Notes: a model not told the origin generated them from the sequence alone. DNA of 64,000 nt from Paracoccaceae bacterium (GCA_021296235.1 JAGWAS010000021.1:1096-65095), one strand, 5' to 3'. Shown: positions 45,852-54,537, counted from the stretch's first letter. Program-made: numbers and translations.

Positions 45852-46238
45852 GGTCTTTTTTTTAAGGTTACAGGGCCAGTCTCGCACCTGCGCCAATTTT
45901 CGGCCGCCCTCCCGTGCCCCAGCAATCGGTGAATAAAATGTGGAAACTAAGCGGGTGAAGTGAACGCGGCTTTGTAGGCTGCGAGCGCGGCATCCGTAAC
46001 TGATTGGCAATGACCGCTAAGGACCGTTCCCAATCCATCGAAGTTTCTGCATCAGCAAAATGCTGCATGTGGGAACGCCGTTAGTTTGGGCTCGTTCCAG
46101 CCATTCGCTGCGAAGAAACTGAATGACTGCTTTGGCCACTTCGTGCATTTTACATTTGGCAGTTAACCCAGGGATACTTCACGGGCACTTCACGGTTCAT
46201 TTTACAAAATAACTCAACAAAATCAGCGCGATTCATAG
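45852..46238. other. Right end of the island without a recognised gene
   Basis: About 390 bases between the IclR gene and the right junction. Apart from the CATTTTACA and ACTTCACGG repeats (listed separately) nothing coding is recognised. Confidence 0.4.
46146..46206 (+). promoter_or_regulatory. Right pair of CATTTTACA repeats (possible integrase arm sites)
   Basis: Direct copies at 46146-46154 and 46198-46206, in the same orientation as the left pair. Between them ACTTCACGG occurs twice in tandem around 46176-46195. Direct repeats near both ends are usual for arm-type recombinase binding sites. Confidence 0.5.
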
Positions 46239-46372
46239 GATTGCGCTTTCTTTGGCACTTGGCGGAGCGCATGTCCGCCTTTGGGCACGCCGCCCTGAGA
46301 GCCTTGCCGATTCGGCGATGCGAATGGATGGAGCAATCGACGTCCTTACGGAAAATGGACTTGCCGATCCAA
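46239..46372 (+). pseudogene. 3-hydroxyacyl-CoA dehydrogenase copy 1, continuation fragment (attR)
   Basis: From GATTGC onward the sequence matches 48428-48561 of the intact gene with 4 differences in the 128 bases beyond the core, coding for LALGGxHVRLWARRxES in the same frame. Similarity stops at GATCCA (46372). This is the right half of the dehydrogenase copy split by the island. The remaining two thirds of the gene were lost before or after. Confidence 0.88.
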
Positions 46373-46677
46373 TCCGCAACAAATCACCCAATCACCGTCA
46401 AAATGCTCTGCAACCCAACAGCTAACTGGGCTATGCTTCATCACTGGTGCATGACCATGCGGATGATCCGGACGACAAATTCGGTGCTGCGTTCGCTTGG
46501 CCTCCAGGACGCTGATTGGGAAGACAGTGTCTGCATCATCGTTCCTTGATCCTGTCTAGCTAGATGGCGCGCACCGCAGCACCTGGGCGGGGCGAAGCTG
46601 CGCCGTGAAACACCGTTGCACCTGTCCAAGCTACGCCAGAAGGGGACTTTGTAATGCCGCATCACCCGGCGGGCATT
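46373..46677. other. Unassigned stretch
   Basis: About 300 bases between the truncated dehydrogenase copy and the DUF6036 pseudogene. Short ORFs exist but none has recognisable features. Confidence 0.35.
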
Positions 46678-47300
46678 ATGTCAAGCGGACTGATTGATCA
46701 CCTGTTGAAACTCTCCCGCCGGCCGGGGCGCCTGGCTGAACCAGTGCATGCTTGGCTGGCCGGTGGTTTCGCTGTTCATTTCTAGACGGCGCATAGGGTT
46801 TCGGGCAGTATCGACATCGAGTTGTCCCACAAGACCTGACTCCACCTGACATGCAGGCCCTTGAGACTGACGAACCTGGCCGTTCAATCGGTTCACGGGC
46901 TGTGTTCATGGATGGCGGCTTCACTTACGTCATGGGATCCATTTCTCCGCAATGGAAAGTGCGTTCGCAGGAGGTGCACTGGTTCGACAACATCGTGCTG
47001 CGGATCATCGATCCGGTGGATCTCGCGGTGTCGAAGTTGGCGCGGTTCAGCGAGCGGGACCACGAAGATGTCCGGGCACTTGCGGAACGTGGGCTGATCG
47101 ATCCGGACGCATTCGGGAATCGTGCGGCTGAGGCTCTCGAGTATTACATCGGGAATCTGACTTTCGTCCGTTTCAATGTCAGTGATGCAAGGGGCATCGT
47201 CAGCACCGTCTGGTATCGCTCGGTCCGGACTGGCGGGATAACGGCTTCAAAGCAGGACGAATCGGAGGCAGACTCCGGCTGCGGCTACGAGCCGTTCTAG
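46678..47300 (+). pseudogene. DUF6036-type nucleotidyltransferase-like protein, decayed
   Basis: The frame at 46678 gives LIDHLLKLSRRPGRLAEP and AGGFAVHF, then a TAG at 46783, another stop and a frame change. The ORF 46851-47300 continues the family pattern with IDPVDLAVSKLARFSERD and VRALAERGLIDPDAF, then EALEYYIGN. DUF6036 proteins resemble nucleotidyltransferase toxins of type IV systems. The N-terminal catalytic half is broken, so the gene is inactive. Confidence 0.7.
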
Positions 47301-47446
47301 CCCCCCATTTCCGGGTACCGAGCCCCCCGAAGGCACCCGCTGCACCTACCATTTGACTTCGATCAAGCAAGTCCGACGGTTGGTCACCCTTGAATCATGG
47401 TGATAAATTGACCTGCAGGGATACCGCTCATGGGAGTTAAATCCAG

Positions 47447-47779
47447 ATGAAACCATCCTGCCAGCCCTGGAACCCGGGGCAGGCCACGGGCCATATCCGG
47501 GAGATTGCTGCAAACCCGGAGCTGGACCTAACTCTGACGAAACACGCCCGGGAACGAATGGCAATGCGGCGCATAATCATTTCGGATGTGCTCTGGATTC
47601 TCCGGAATGGTTTTGTGCGGGATGAAAACTCGGGAGAAACGACCGTAAGCGGCCTTTTCAAATACGTGATCGGAGGCATGTCGCCGAATTCTTCGGGGCG
47701 TGTGATAAGGATTGTCGTAATTCCTGACGCTGAAAAGACCCACATCAAGGTCGTGACCGTGATGTGGAAAGACAGTTGA
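47447..47779 (+). CDS. DUF4258 protein, probable toxin of a toxin-antitoxin pair
   Basis: The 110-residue protein contains LTKHARERMAMRRIIISDVL and a C-terminal beta pattern ending VVTVMWKDS, typical of DUF4258 proteins, which resemble RelE/MqsR-type RNases. GGGAG precedes the ATG. The HTH gene begins 12 bases downstream, the toxin-first order of MqsRA-like modules. The toxin role is inferred from family and neighbour. Confidence 0.7.
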   Translation: MKPSCQPWNPGQATGHIREIAANPELDLTLTKHARERMAMRRIIISDVLWILRNGFVRDENSGETTVSGLFKYVIGGMSPNSSGRVIRIVVIPDAEKTHIKVVTVMWKDS

Positions 47780-47791
47780 GGAGAGAAACAG

Positions 47792-48244
47792 ATGTCGGCA
47801 TACCACTACACTGAGTGCGGGTTGGACAACGTGTTCATCGAAGGGGCGCTGCAGGGGCCAGATCATTCCGGTGAGGACTCGGTCACAATCCCGGCGATCG
47901 GACTTCTGCACCGGGTGATCGCAGAGGGGATTGTCACCCACCCTGCCAAGATGACCGGGCAAGAGTTGAAGTTCCTGAGGAGCGAGATGGGATTCACGCA
48001 GGCCCAGTTGGGAGAGATCCTGAAGGTAAAACTGCTGACAGTGAGCCGCTGGGAAAGGAATGCTCCGCCAATTCAGGATAGCGCTGAAATGCTGGTCCGC
48101 CTGCTGGCGGTCGACGCGCTCGGCCTTGATGTCGAACTTGATGTTCGGTCGGTGTCGGACAAGGTCACCGAAGCTGCGCAGGTGCAGGAGATTCGCATCG
48201 ACGGGAGTGAACGGGGTCAATATACGCTGTTGGACGCTGCGTAG
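47792..48244 (+). CDS. HTH antitoxin (MqsA/Xre type)
   Basis: The 150-residue protein has a C-terminal helix-turn-helix in MTGQELKFLRSEMGFTQAQL and LLTVSRWERNAPPI, resembling MqsA C-terminal domains. The N-terminus lacks the CxxC zinc finger of MqsA. It should bind the DUF4258 toxin and autoregulate the pair. Confidence 0.72.
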   Translation: MSAYHYTECGLDNVFIEGALQGPDHSGEDSVTIPAIGLLHRVIAEGIVTHPAKMTGQELKFLRSEMGFTQAQLGEILKVKLLTVSRWERNAPPIQDSAEMLVRLLAVDALGLDVELDVRSVSDKVTEAAQVQEIRIDGSERGQYTLLDAA

Positions 48245-48327
48245 GCAAACTGGTGTCGGCCACCCTACGGGTTCCCGGCCGGCACCGCACAGGCGGTCAT
48301 CCACAGTAAGCGTCGATTGTCAGGTTA

Positions 48328-48561
48328 TGAACAGGGATTGATCAGGAAGACAGCACATGGCTGGACAACCACCGAATGACCCGCTGCCCGGAACCGCCGT
48401 GCTGGGGGCCGGGACAATGGGTGCCCAGATTGCGCTTTCGTTGGCACTTGGCGGAGTGCATGTCCGCCTTTGGGCACGCCGCGCTGAGAGCCTTGCCGAT
48501 TCGGCGATGCGAATGGATGGAGCAATCGACGTCCTTGCGGAAAATGGACTTGCCGATCCAT
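48328..48561 (+). repeat. Direct-repeat copy 2 (empty-site reference)
   Basis: 234 bases matching copy 1 (33598-33703 plus 46239-46372) with 11 differences. The segment begins inside the last codons of the MBL gene, of which only the tail is present here, and reads unbroken through the GATTGC core (48428-48433). Confidence 0.9.
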
Positions 48562-49331
48562 CTGACAAATCTGAGATACTGGCAAGGATCGAACACACCA
48601 CTGATCTGGATCACGCTGTTTACGGTCGAGATTTCGTCATTGAAGCGATTTCCGAGGATGTTTCCCTGAAACAGGAACTTCTGCGTCGATCCGAACGCAG
48701 TAGCCGGAACGGAGCGGTTTTTTCCTCCACCACTTCGGCCATCAGTCCCACAGCCCTTCAATCGGCGCTGGAATGTCCGTCCTCCTTTTGCATTGCCCAC
48801 TACGCACAACCTGCCCATCTCGTGCAACTGGTTGAAGTGGTTCCGGGTTCGGAGACTTCCGATGCGGCAACGGATTTCACCATTGGCCTTCTGGAATCGA
48901 CCGGCAAATCCCCGGTGCTCTGCCCCGACATTCCCGGTTTTTTGTGGGCACGGATACAACATGCAGTGCTGCGCGAATTTGCATCCCTGGTTGGACAGGG
49001 GCTTGTTACGCCAGAAGCGTGCGACAAGGTTCTCAAGGAGGGATACGCAACAAGATTGCCGGCGATGGGTGCGTTCGAACACGCTGATCTTGCGGGTCTT
49101 GATCTCCTGAATGGTTCCGCAGCAAAGGCGGTTTGGGCCGACCTTTCCAACGCCGGGGATCCCGCTGAGACGCCCGTCGGAACACTCTTTGCGGAAGGGC
49201 ATACCGGAATGCGGAGCGGGCGCGGTTTCTACGACTGGCGCCAAAGGAATTCAGACGCATTTGTGGCCCAAAGGGATCAGGAAATCATTCGGCGAATCAA
49301 ATTGCAGCGCGGCGGTCGGGTTGTGCTATGA
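48357..49331 (+). CDS. 3-hydroxyacyl-CoA dehydrogenase family protein (intact copy)
   Basis: The 324-residue protein has the NAD-binding motif VLGAGTMGAQIALSLALGG, the segment VIEAISEDVSLKQELL, SSTTSAISPTAL, and the catalytic region IAHYAQPAHLVQLVEVVPG, with the 3HCDH C-terminal domain ending RSGRGFYDW. It oxidises a 3-hydroxyacyl-CoA, or a free 3-hydroxy acid as in carnitine dehydrogenase. It is followed, 38 bases on, by the ABC importer genes. Its original partner genes (CoA-transferase, crotonase, MBL) lie 14.7 kb upstream, across the island. Confidence 0.9.
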   Translation: MAGQPPNDPLPGTAVLGAGTMGAQIALSLALGGVHVRLWARRAESLADSAMRMDGAIDVLAENGLADPSDKSEILARIEHTTDLDHAVYGRDFVIEAISEDVSLKQELLRRSERSSRNGAVFSSTTSAISPTALQSALECPSSFCIAHYAQPAHLVQLVEVVPGSETSDAATDFTIGLLESTGKSPVLCPDIPGFLWARIQHAVLREFASLVGQGLVTPEACDKVLKEGYATRLPAMGAFEHADLAGLDLLNGSAAKAVWADLSNAGDPAETPVGTLFAEGHTGMRSGRGFYDWRQRNSDAFVAQRDQEIIRRIKLQRGGRVVL

Positions 49332-49369
49332 TGGAAGTTGGCTGACCGGGCCAAAGGGGGGAAACCGGC

Positions 49370-50470
49370 ATGCACGGCGTTAAGCTCTCCGGCGTTACGA
49401 AGGCGTTCGGAGCGACAAATGTCATTCCCATGATGGACCTGCATTTCGACGAGGGCGAATTCGTTGTCATCGTTGGACCATCCGGCTGCGGAAAATCAAC
49501 GACACTCAGGATGATTGCGGGCTTGGAGCCTGTGTCGGGCGGGCAGATATTCATTGGCGGAAAGGACGTAACCTGGGCACCACCAAAGGAGAGGGACATT
49601 GCGATGGTCTTCCAGTCCTACGCTCTCTACCCTCACATGAACGTTGCCGGGAACATGTCCTTTGCCCTCAGGCTTGCAGGGCGTCCGAAGGATGAGGTTG
49701 CAAACCGCGTTCGCAAGGCAGCGGAATTGCTGGAGTTGACCGAGTATCTCGACCGTCGGCCAAGGGATCTTTCGGGCGGGCAGCGCCAGCGGGTGGCAAT
49801 GGGCAGGGCGATCGTGCGCGACGCCTACTGTTTCCTGTTTGACGAGCCGCTCTCGAACTTGGACGCCAAGCTCAGGTCAACCATGCGCACGGAATTGGCG
49901 ATACTGCACAAGCGGCTGAAGCGTACGATGATCTACGTCACCCACGATCAGATCGAAGCCATGACAATGGCAGATCGGATCGTGATCATGGACAAGGGCA
50001 TTATTCAACAGGTCGGAACGCCGCGTGCCGTTTACAATTCACCCGACAACAGGTTTGTCGCGGGATTCATCGGATCACCCTCAATGAACTTTCTCGAAGC
50101 CGAACTGGCGGGCAGCGACGAGCTCCGAGTTTGTGGCAAAGGCTTCGACATACCGCTCAGTCCCAAACTTCGCGCTGCAACCGAAAGGAACAGCAGTCGG
50201 GAGGTGGCAATCGGACTGAGGCCGGAGCACTTCTCGATCAAAGGTGCCGGCGGCTCCCAGTCGTCATTGTTTGCCCCAATCAATCTTACAGTCGATGTGG
50301 CCGAATATATTGGTTCAAGCCAATTCCTTGCGGCGCGCATCGGCGACCAGCCGATCACGGCATCAATCGAGGTCGGCCCCGACAGTGCGCCGCTGGAAAG
50401 CGGCGAATACCTTTTCGACACGAACAGGATGTATCTGTTCAATCGGAAAACTGGCGCTGCGATCGCCTAA
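49370..50470 (+). CDS. ABC transporter ATPase, UgpC/MalK type
   Basis: The 366-residue ATPase has Walker A GPSGCGKST (about residues 38-46), the signature LSGGQRQRVAMGRA, Walker B FLFDEPLSNLDAKLR and a C-terminal TOBE/MalK-like regulatory region (GLRPEHFSI). It should energise the two permeases downstream. It starts 38 bases after the dehydrogenase and ends 28 bases before the binding-protein gene. Confidence 0.93.
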   Translation: MHGVKLSGVTKAFGATNVIPMMDLHFDEGEFVVIVGPSGCGKSTTLRMIAGLEPVSGGQIFIGGKDVTWAPPKERDIAMVFQSYALYPHMNVAGNMSFALRLAGRPKDEVANRVRKAAELLELTEYLDRRPRDLSGGQRQRVAMGRAIVRDAYCFLFDEPLSNLDAKLRSTMRTELAILHKRLKRTMIYVTHDQIEAMTMADRIVIMDKGIIQQVGTPRAVYNSPDNRFVAGFIGSPSMNFLEAELAGSDELRVCGKGFDIPLSPKLRAATERNSSREVAIGLRPEHFSIKGAGGSQSSLFAPINLTVDVAEYIGSSQFLAARIGDQPITASIEVGPDSAPLESGEYLFDTNRMYLFNRKTGAAIA

Positions 50471-50498
50471 ACACCAAACCATTGATTGGAGGAAAACA

Positions 50499-51839
50499 AT
50501 GGACCTATTTGAACTGAAAACCCGTGCAGCAGCAGCAATTGCCGGCACGGCGCTTGCTTTCGCCACATCTGCGTGGGCGAACCCCTATGAGAAATACGCC
50601 GGAACCACTGTGGTCATCAGCTGGCCGGCCTTGGCACACTTCAACGCTGCCGAAGGCCTGCTTGAGGAATTTACCGAGGAAACCGGCATTGAGGTTGAGG
50701 TGGATGCACTGCAGTACTTGAGGCTCAGGGACCGCCAGCTACTGGAAATGTCGAAGGAGGAGGGAGATTACGACATCGCCTCCTGGGTGGTCATGTGGAA
50801 GGGTGAATATGTCTCCAAGGGATTGCTGACGCCACTGTCGCAGTTCTTCACAAACGGCTCCCTGGTCGACCCGCAGTTCGACATCGACGACGTCGCCGAT
50901 GCGTATCTGCAGAACGGAGGCGTTGTCGGCGGCAAGAAGGGCTACATGCCCGGCAAATCCGGAGCTCTCTATGGACTGCCGTTCGGGGCGGAAACCTCAA
51001 TTCTGGCGTACCGCAAGGACATCCTTGAAGAGCAGGGCCTTGAGGTTCCGACCACCTATGACGAACTCCGTGAAGTCATGACAAAGCTGCATGAAGCAGG
51101 AATTCCAGCCATGACCTCCCGCGGTCAAACTGGCCACCAGGTAACTGCCGGGTGGTTGCTGCACCTTGCCCCGATGGGCGGCAAGATCTTCGATGACGAA
51201 TGGAATCCGGTCATAAATTCGCCGGAAGCCGTCAAGGCGGCCGAATTCATGCGGCACATTGTCAAAACAGGCCCCAAAGGCATCGAAACCTTCGGATTTG
51301 GCGAGGCATCCGCAGCATTCCTTCAGGGTGATGCGGCACTCTATCTCGACACGCTGAAGATCGCCGCAATGTCTCGCAATCCCAATCTTTCGAAGGTGGA
51401 CGGCAAGGTTGGCTTTGCGCTGCATCCAACCGATGTCAGGTGCGGATCCGAAACCGGCGGCTTTGCCATGGGAATTCCTGCAAATTCGCAAAACAAGGAA
51501 GCAGCGTTTCTGCTGATTCAGTATTTGACCAGCAAGGCCGGTGATCAGCGGATGGTAGAGCTTGGAGGTGATCCGGTTCGGATATCGACGCTTCAGAACA
51601 ACGCCGACAGTTTCGAGGATTATCCTGTTGTTGCCGAGCAGCTTCCATGCGCCGACCCCGACTGGCGTCCGTTGATTCCGGAATGGAATGAACTCAACAT
51701 CGATGTTCTTGGCCAGGCGCTGACAAAGGTCATCACAACCGACGACCCAATTCAGCCAATCATGGACGAGGCCAACGAGAAGGCCAGGGAGATCATGGAA
51801 CGGGAAGGCTACTATTCCTGGGCAAAATATCGCCAATGA
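50499..51839 (+). CDS. ABC transporter extracellular solute-binding protein (family 1)
   Basis: The 446-residue periplasmic protein has a signal peptide ending at about ATSAWANP (residue 28). It shows features of family 1 sugar-binding proteins, such as FTEETGIEVEV, YGLPFGAETSILAYRKDIL and a C-terminal EANEKAREIMEREGY. The ATG at 50499 has GGAGGA 5 bases upstream; the longer open frame to 50244 lies within the ATPase gene. The ligand may be a polyol, sugar or amino-alcohol; this cannot be decided here. Confidence 0.9.
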   Translation: MDLFELKTRAAAAIAGTALAFATSAWANPYEKYAGTTVVISWPALAHFNAAEGLLEEFTEETGIEVEVDALQYLRLRDRQLLEMSKEEGDYDIASWVVMWKGEYVSKGLLTPLSQFFTNGSLVDPQFDIDDVADAYLQNGGVVGGKKGYMPGKSGALYGLPFGAETSILAYRKDILEEQGLEVPTTYDELREVMTKLHEAGIPAMTSRGQTGHQVTAGWLLHLAPMGGKIFDDEWNPVINSPEAVKAAEFMRHIVKTGPKGIETFGFGEASAAFLQGDAALYLDTLKIAAMSRNPNLSKVDGKVGFALHPTDVRCGSETGGFAMGIPANSQNKEAAFLLIQYLTSKAGDQRMVELGGDPVRISTLQNNADSFEDYPVVAEQLPCADPDWRPLIPEWNELNIDVLGQALTKVITTDDPIQPIMDEANEKAREIMEREGYYSWAKYRQ

Positions 51840-51859
51840 GGATGATCTGATTTTCGTGA

Positions 51860-51883
51860 GGGCCCTGGCTGCTGCCGGGGCCC
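51860..51883 (+). promoter_or_regulatory. Stable stem-loop between binding-protein and permease genes
   Basis: GGGCCCTGGC-TGCT-GCCGGGGCCC forms a 10-bp stem with one G-T pair. No T run follows, so it is not a typical terminator. Such hairpins after binding-protein genes protect the 5' message and keep that protein in excess over the membrane parts. Confidence 0.65.
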
Positions 51884-51889
51884 AACCGC

Positions 51890-52831
51890 ATGGCGACCTC
51901 AATTGAAAGATCGGAAAGAGTGCAAAGCGACTCAAAGCCACCAGCTGCCATGAGCATAAGGGCACTCAGCCCATATTTCTTCATATTGCCGGCGGTTGCG
52001 ATCATGGTGGCCGGCCTCGTTTATCCGGTGCTTCAGGCCTTCTATCTGAGCCTGTATGACTGGAAGATTGGTACCAAATTCGAGGATGCCCCCTTTGTCG
52101 GAATTCGGCATTTCATTCGCATGGTGTCGGATGAAAATGTCCATGAGTCAGTCTGGGTTACCCTGCGGTTCGGTTTCTGGACCATCACCATTGAAATGTT
52201 CCTTGGTGTCGCACTTGCACTCCTGCTCGAAAAGCCAATCCGCGGTGCCTCTCTTTTTCGGACAATTTTCATACTGCCGCTGATGATCTCGCCCGTGGTC
52301 GTCGGATTGATTTGGCGTTACCTGTTCGATGCCCGCATTGGCTGGATCAACTACTATCTCGGCAAAGTCGGGATTGAGCCCCAGGTTTGGCTCGGCAATG
52401 CGGATCTGGCGTTCTTCGCCATCGTGTTCACGGACATCTGGCAGTGGACGCCGTTCATCTTCATCATCGTCATCGCCGGCCTGCAGGCACTTCCCTCGGA
52501 AATCCTGGAGGCAAGCAAAATCGACGGGGCAAACTGGTGGCAGCACATCCTGTTCGTGAAGTTGCCGATGATCCGATCAATCCTGCTGATTGCACTGCTT
52601 CTGCGGCTGATCGACGTCTTCAGGGCACTTGAGGTCATGTATATACTGACCGGAGGTGGCCCGGGCCGCGCAACCGAACTGTTGTCGCTCCACATCTACA
52701 ATCGAGCGTTCGAAACCCAGCAACTTGGATACGCATCAGCGATTTCAGTACTGTTGATCCTGATCGTTTTTGCCCTCAGTTTCGGCATCCTGGTAGCAGG
52801 TAACCCGCTCAAGGAAAAATCGGATATCTGA
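51890..52831 (+). CDS. ABC transporter permease 1 (MalF/UgpA type)
   Basis: The 313-residue membrane protein has six helices and the EAA loop EILEASKIDGANWWQHILFVKLP (about residues 203-225) in which permeases contact the ATPase. The ATG at 51890 has no strong ribosome site, being close to the hairpin at 51860-51883; ATG 51950 is an alternative. The stop is one base from the next gene. Confidence 0.9.
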   Translation: MATSIERSERVQSDSKPPAAMSIRALSPYFFILPAVAIMVAGLVYPVLQAFYLSLYDWKIGTKFEDAPFVGIRHFIRMVSDENVHESVWVTLRFGFWTITIEMFLGVALALLLEKPIRGASLFRTIFILPLMISPVVVGLIWRYLFDARIGWINYYLGKVGIEPQVWLGNADLAFFAIVFTDIWQWTPFIFIIVIAGLQALPSEILEASKIDGANWWQHILFVKLPMIRSILLIALLLRLIDVFRALEVMYILTGGGPGRATELLSLHIYNRAFETQQLGYASAISVLLILIVFALSFGILVAGNPLKEKSDI

Positions 52832-52832
52832 C

Positions 52833-53672
52833 ATGATCGGACAGGCCATTGGAGGCCGCCAGGCCGTCATCATGCACTATGCTTCGCTTGCGGTTCTGGC
52901 GCTGATTACACTGATGCCGATCTGGGTCATGGTTTCGACCGGATTCAAGAACGATGTCCTAGTTCAGCAAAAGGAGCCGGTCTGGTTCTTCTTCGTTCCG
53001 ACGCTCGGAAATTACGAATACATCATGACCCGCGGCAACTTCGACGTCTATCTGTGGAACTCGATCATCGTCGGAACGCTTTCAACATTCTTCACCCTTC
53101 TGTTTGGCGGTTTTTGTGCCTACGCATTGGCACGAACCGAGTTCCGCGGCAGGGTGTTGGTCGCCAATTCAACCCTTCTGGTGCGCATGGTGCCACCGGC
53201 GGTTTTGGCGGTGCCAGCCTTTGCAATGGTCGTGAATTTTGGCCTCAATAATGATTTGGCCGTGCTGACTTTCTTCTATACGGCACTTAATCTTCCCTTT
53301 GCCATCTGGTTGCTGTTCGGTTTCTTCAAGCAGATTCCTGTCGAATTGGAGGAGGCAGCGATCATCGACGGTGCCACACCGCTTCAGGTGTATTTTCGGG
53401 TGCTGCTTCCGCTGATGAAATCGGGTTATGCGGTGGCGGGGATCTTTACCTTTCGAATTGCCTGGAACGAGTTCATCCTTGCGCTGCTGCTGACAGGCAG
53501 GAAGACCCGCACCCTTCCGGTGGGAGCATCAGGATTCATTACTGACACCGGCGTTGAGTGGGGGCGCATCATGGCGATGGGTACGCTTATCGTGATCCCG
53601 CCGCTGATCTTCACATTCTTTGCGGCCAGACAAATCATTGCCGGGATGACAGCCGGGGCAGTCAAGGGATAG
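52833..53672 (+). CDS. ABC transporter permease 2 (MalG/UgpE type)
   Basis: The 279-residue membrane protein has six helices and the EAA loop ELEEAAIIDGATPLQVYFRV followed by LLPLMKSG. It is the partner of permease 1. It ends the operon that includes the dehydrogenase, ATPase, binding protein and permease 1. The following aldolase gene is convergent. Confidence 0.92.
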   Translation: MIGQAIGGRQAVIMHYASLAVLALITLMPIWVMVSTGFKNDVLVQQKEPVWFFFVPTLGNYEYIMTRGNFDVYLWNSIIVGTLSTFFTLLFGGFCAYALARTEFRGRVLVANSTLLVRMVPPAVLAVPAFAMVVNFGLNNDLAVLTFFYTALNLPFAIWLLFGFFKQIPVELEEAAIIDGATPLQVYFRVLLPLMKSGYAVAGIFTFRIAWNEFILALLLTGRKTRTLPVGASGFITDTGVEWGRIMAMGTLIVIPPLIFTFFAARQIIAGMTAGAVKG

Positions 53673-53841
53673 CCCCAAGGGTTTCCACCCACTCAGGGAT
53701 TTCCAAACATTCGATCGCACGGTTGAATCCGAAGAGCGATGCCAGAATACAAATGAAGCAATTCCTGAAGGGCGTTTCCGTTGACGGTGGAGAGAAAGAA
53801 CGGGTCATCCGCCCTGCATCGCATTCGATTGCGCAGGAAGG

Positions 53842-54537
53842 TCATGTATTTCGGAAAGGACCCTCAGATTTGAGAAATCCAGTTGGCTGTTGCAACCCCA
53901 GCTCTTCATCAGTTGATTCACCGAAATGCCTTCGGATCACGACTGCCGCGAACGCGCTGTGAATCGTCTCCTCAAGCAATTCGACAACATATTGGGCACT
54001 CATAAGAGTTCTGCCCACACCAATTGTTCCATGCGAGCGCAAGAGGGCAGCCTTGGTCTCCGGGTTGGCGAAAACCGGTTCAACTTCCGCCGCTCCCTGC
54101 GGTTTGCCGCCCGGCGCCAAATCTATGCACGGAATCAATTCACCGAGCTTTCCAACCGATTGCACGGTCGAGCAACGGAACGGAACACCAAGGTCGGAGT
54201 AACCGATCGCCCAAGGCGAATGGACATGGACGATTGCGCCAGCTTCAGGCTGCGCACGGTAAATGGCGCAGTGAAATTCCAAATCCTTGGATGGCTTGCC
54301 GCCGCCATCAAGGATGTTGCCGCAGAGATCGCAAACCATGAGATTGTCCTCTGCACATTCGTTGAAGCCAATTCCGCTTGGTTTGATGACGATGGCGTCG
54401 GCGCAGGCCAAGCGGACCGAGAGATTGCCACCCGAGTTTGTTTGAAGTCCCATGGCGAAACTTCGTTTCGCGATCTCAATCAACTCAAGCTTCTTTTCCT
54501 TCAGGTCAAACTGATCAATTTCCTGGCCCCGCGTCAT
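53842..54537 (-). CDS. Class II aldolase/adducin-family protein 1
   Basis: The 231-residue protein has the class II aldolase fold: SGGNLSVRLACADAIVIKPSG, a zinc-binding His pair in IVHVHSPWAIG, the acid EFHCAIYRAQPE and the third His in LRSHGTIGVG. Family members are fuculose-, ribulose-phosphate aldolases/epimerases and tetronate-pathway decarboxylases (OtnC type). Its ATG overlaps the stop of the Tm-1-like gene by four bases, so the two act together. Confidence 0.88.
   Translation of the reverse strand: MTRGQEIDQFDLKEKKLELIEIAKRSFAMGLQTNSGGNLSVRLACADAIVIKPSGIGFNECAEDNLMVCDLCGNILDGGGKPSKDLEFHCAIYRAQPEAGAIVHVHSPWAIGYSDLGVPFRCSTVQSVGKLGELIPCIDLAPGGKPQGAAEVEPVFANPETKAALLRSHGTIGVGRTLMSAQYVVELLEETIHSAFAAVVIRRHFGESTDEELGLQQPTGFLKSEGPFRNT

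Larger units (their letters stand above)
33704..46238. mobile_element. Integrative element (genomic island) with catabolic cargo, inserted in a dehydrogenase gene
   Basis: The island is bounded by GATTGC on both sides (33698-33703 and 46239-46244). Outside these hexamers the flanks join to a sequence 95 percent identical to the intact locus at 48328-48561, which acts as an empty-site reference. It carries a tyrosine recombinase at its left end next to a tRNA-Cys 3' fragment, two operons with their own regulators, and CATTTTACA repeats near both ends. No conjugation or replication genes are seen, so mobility in its present form would depend on help. Confidence 0.88.

Noticed and set aside
48357-49331. 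Assignment of the operon to carnitine degradation
   Set aside because: CoA-transferase, crotonase and 3-hydroxyacyl dehydrogenase fit carnitine catabolism, but the ABC importer is of sugar type and no betaine-specific gene is present, so I left the substrate open.
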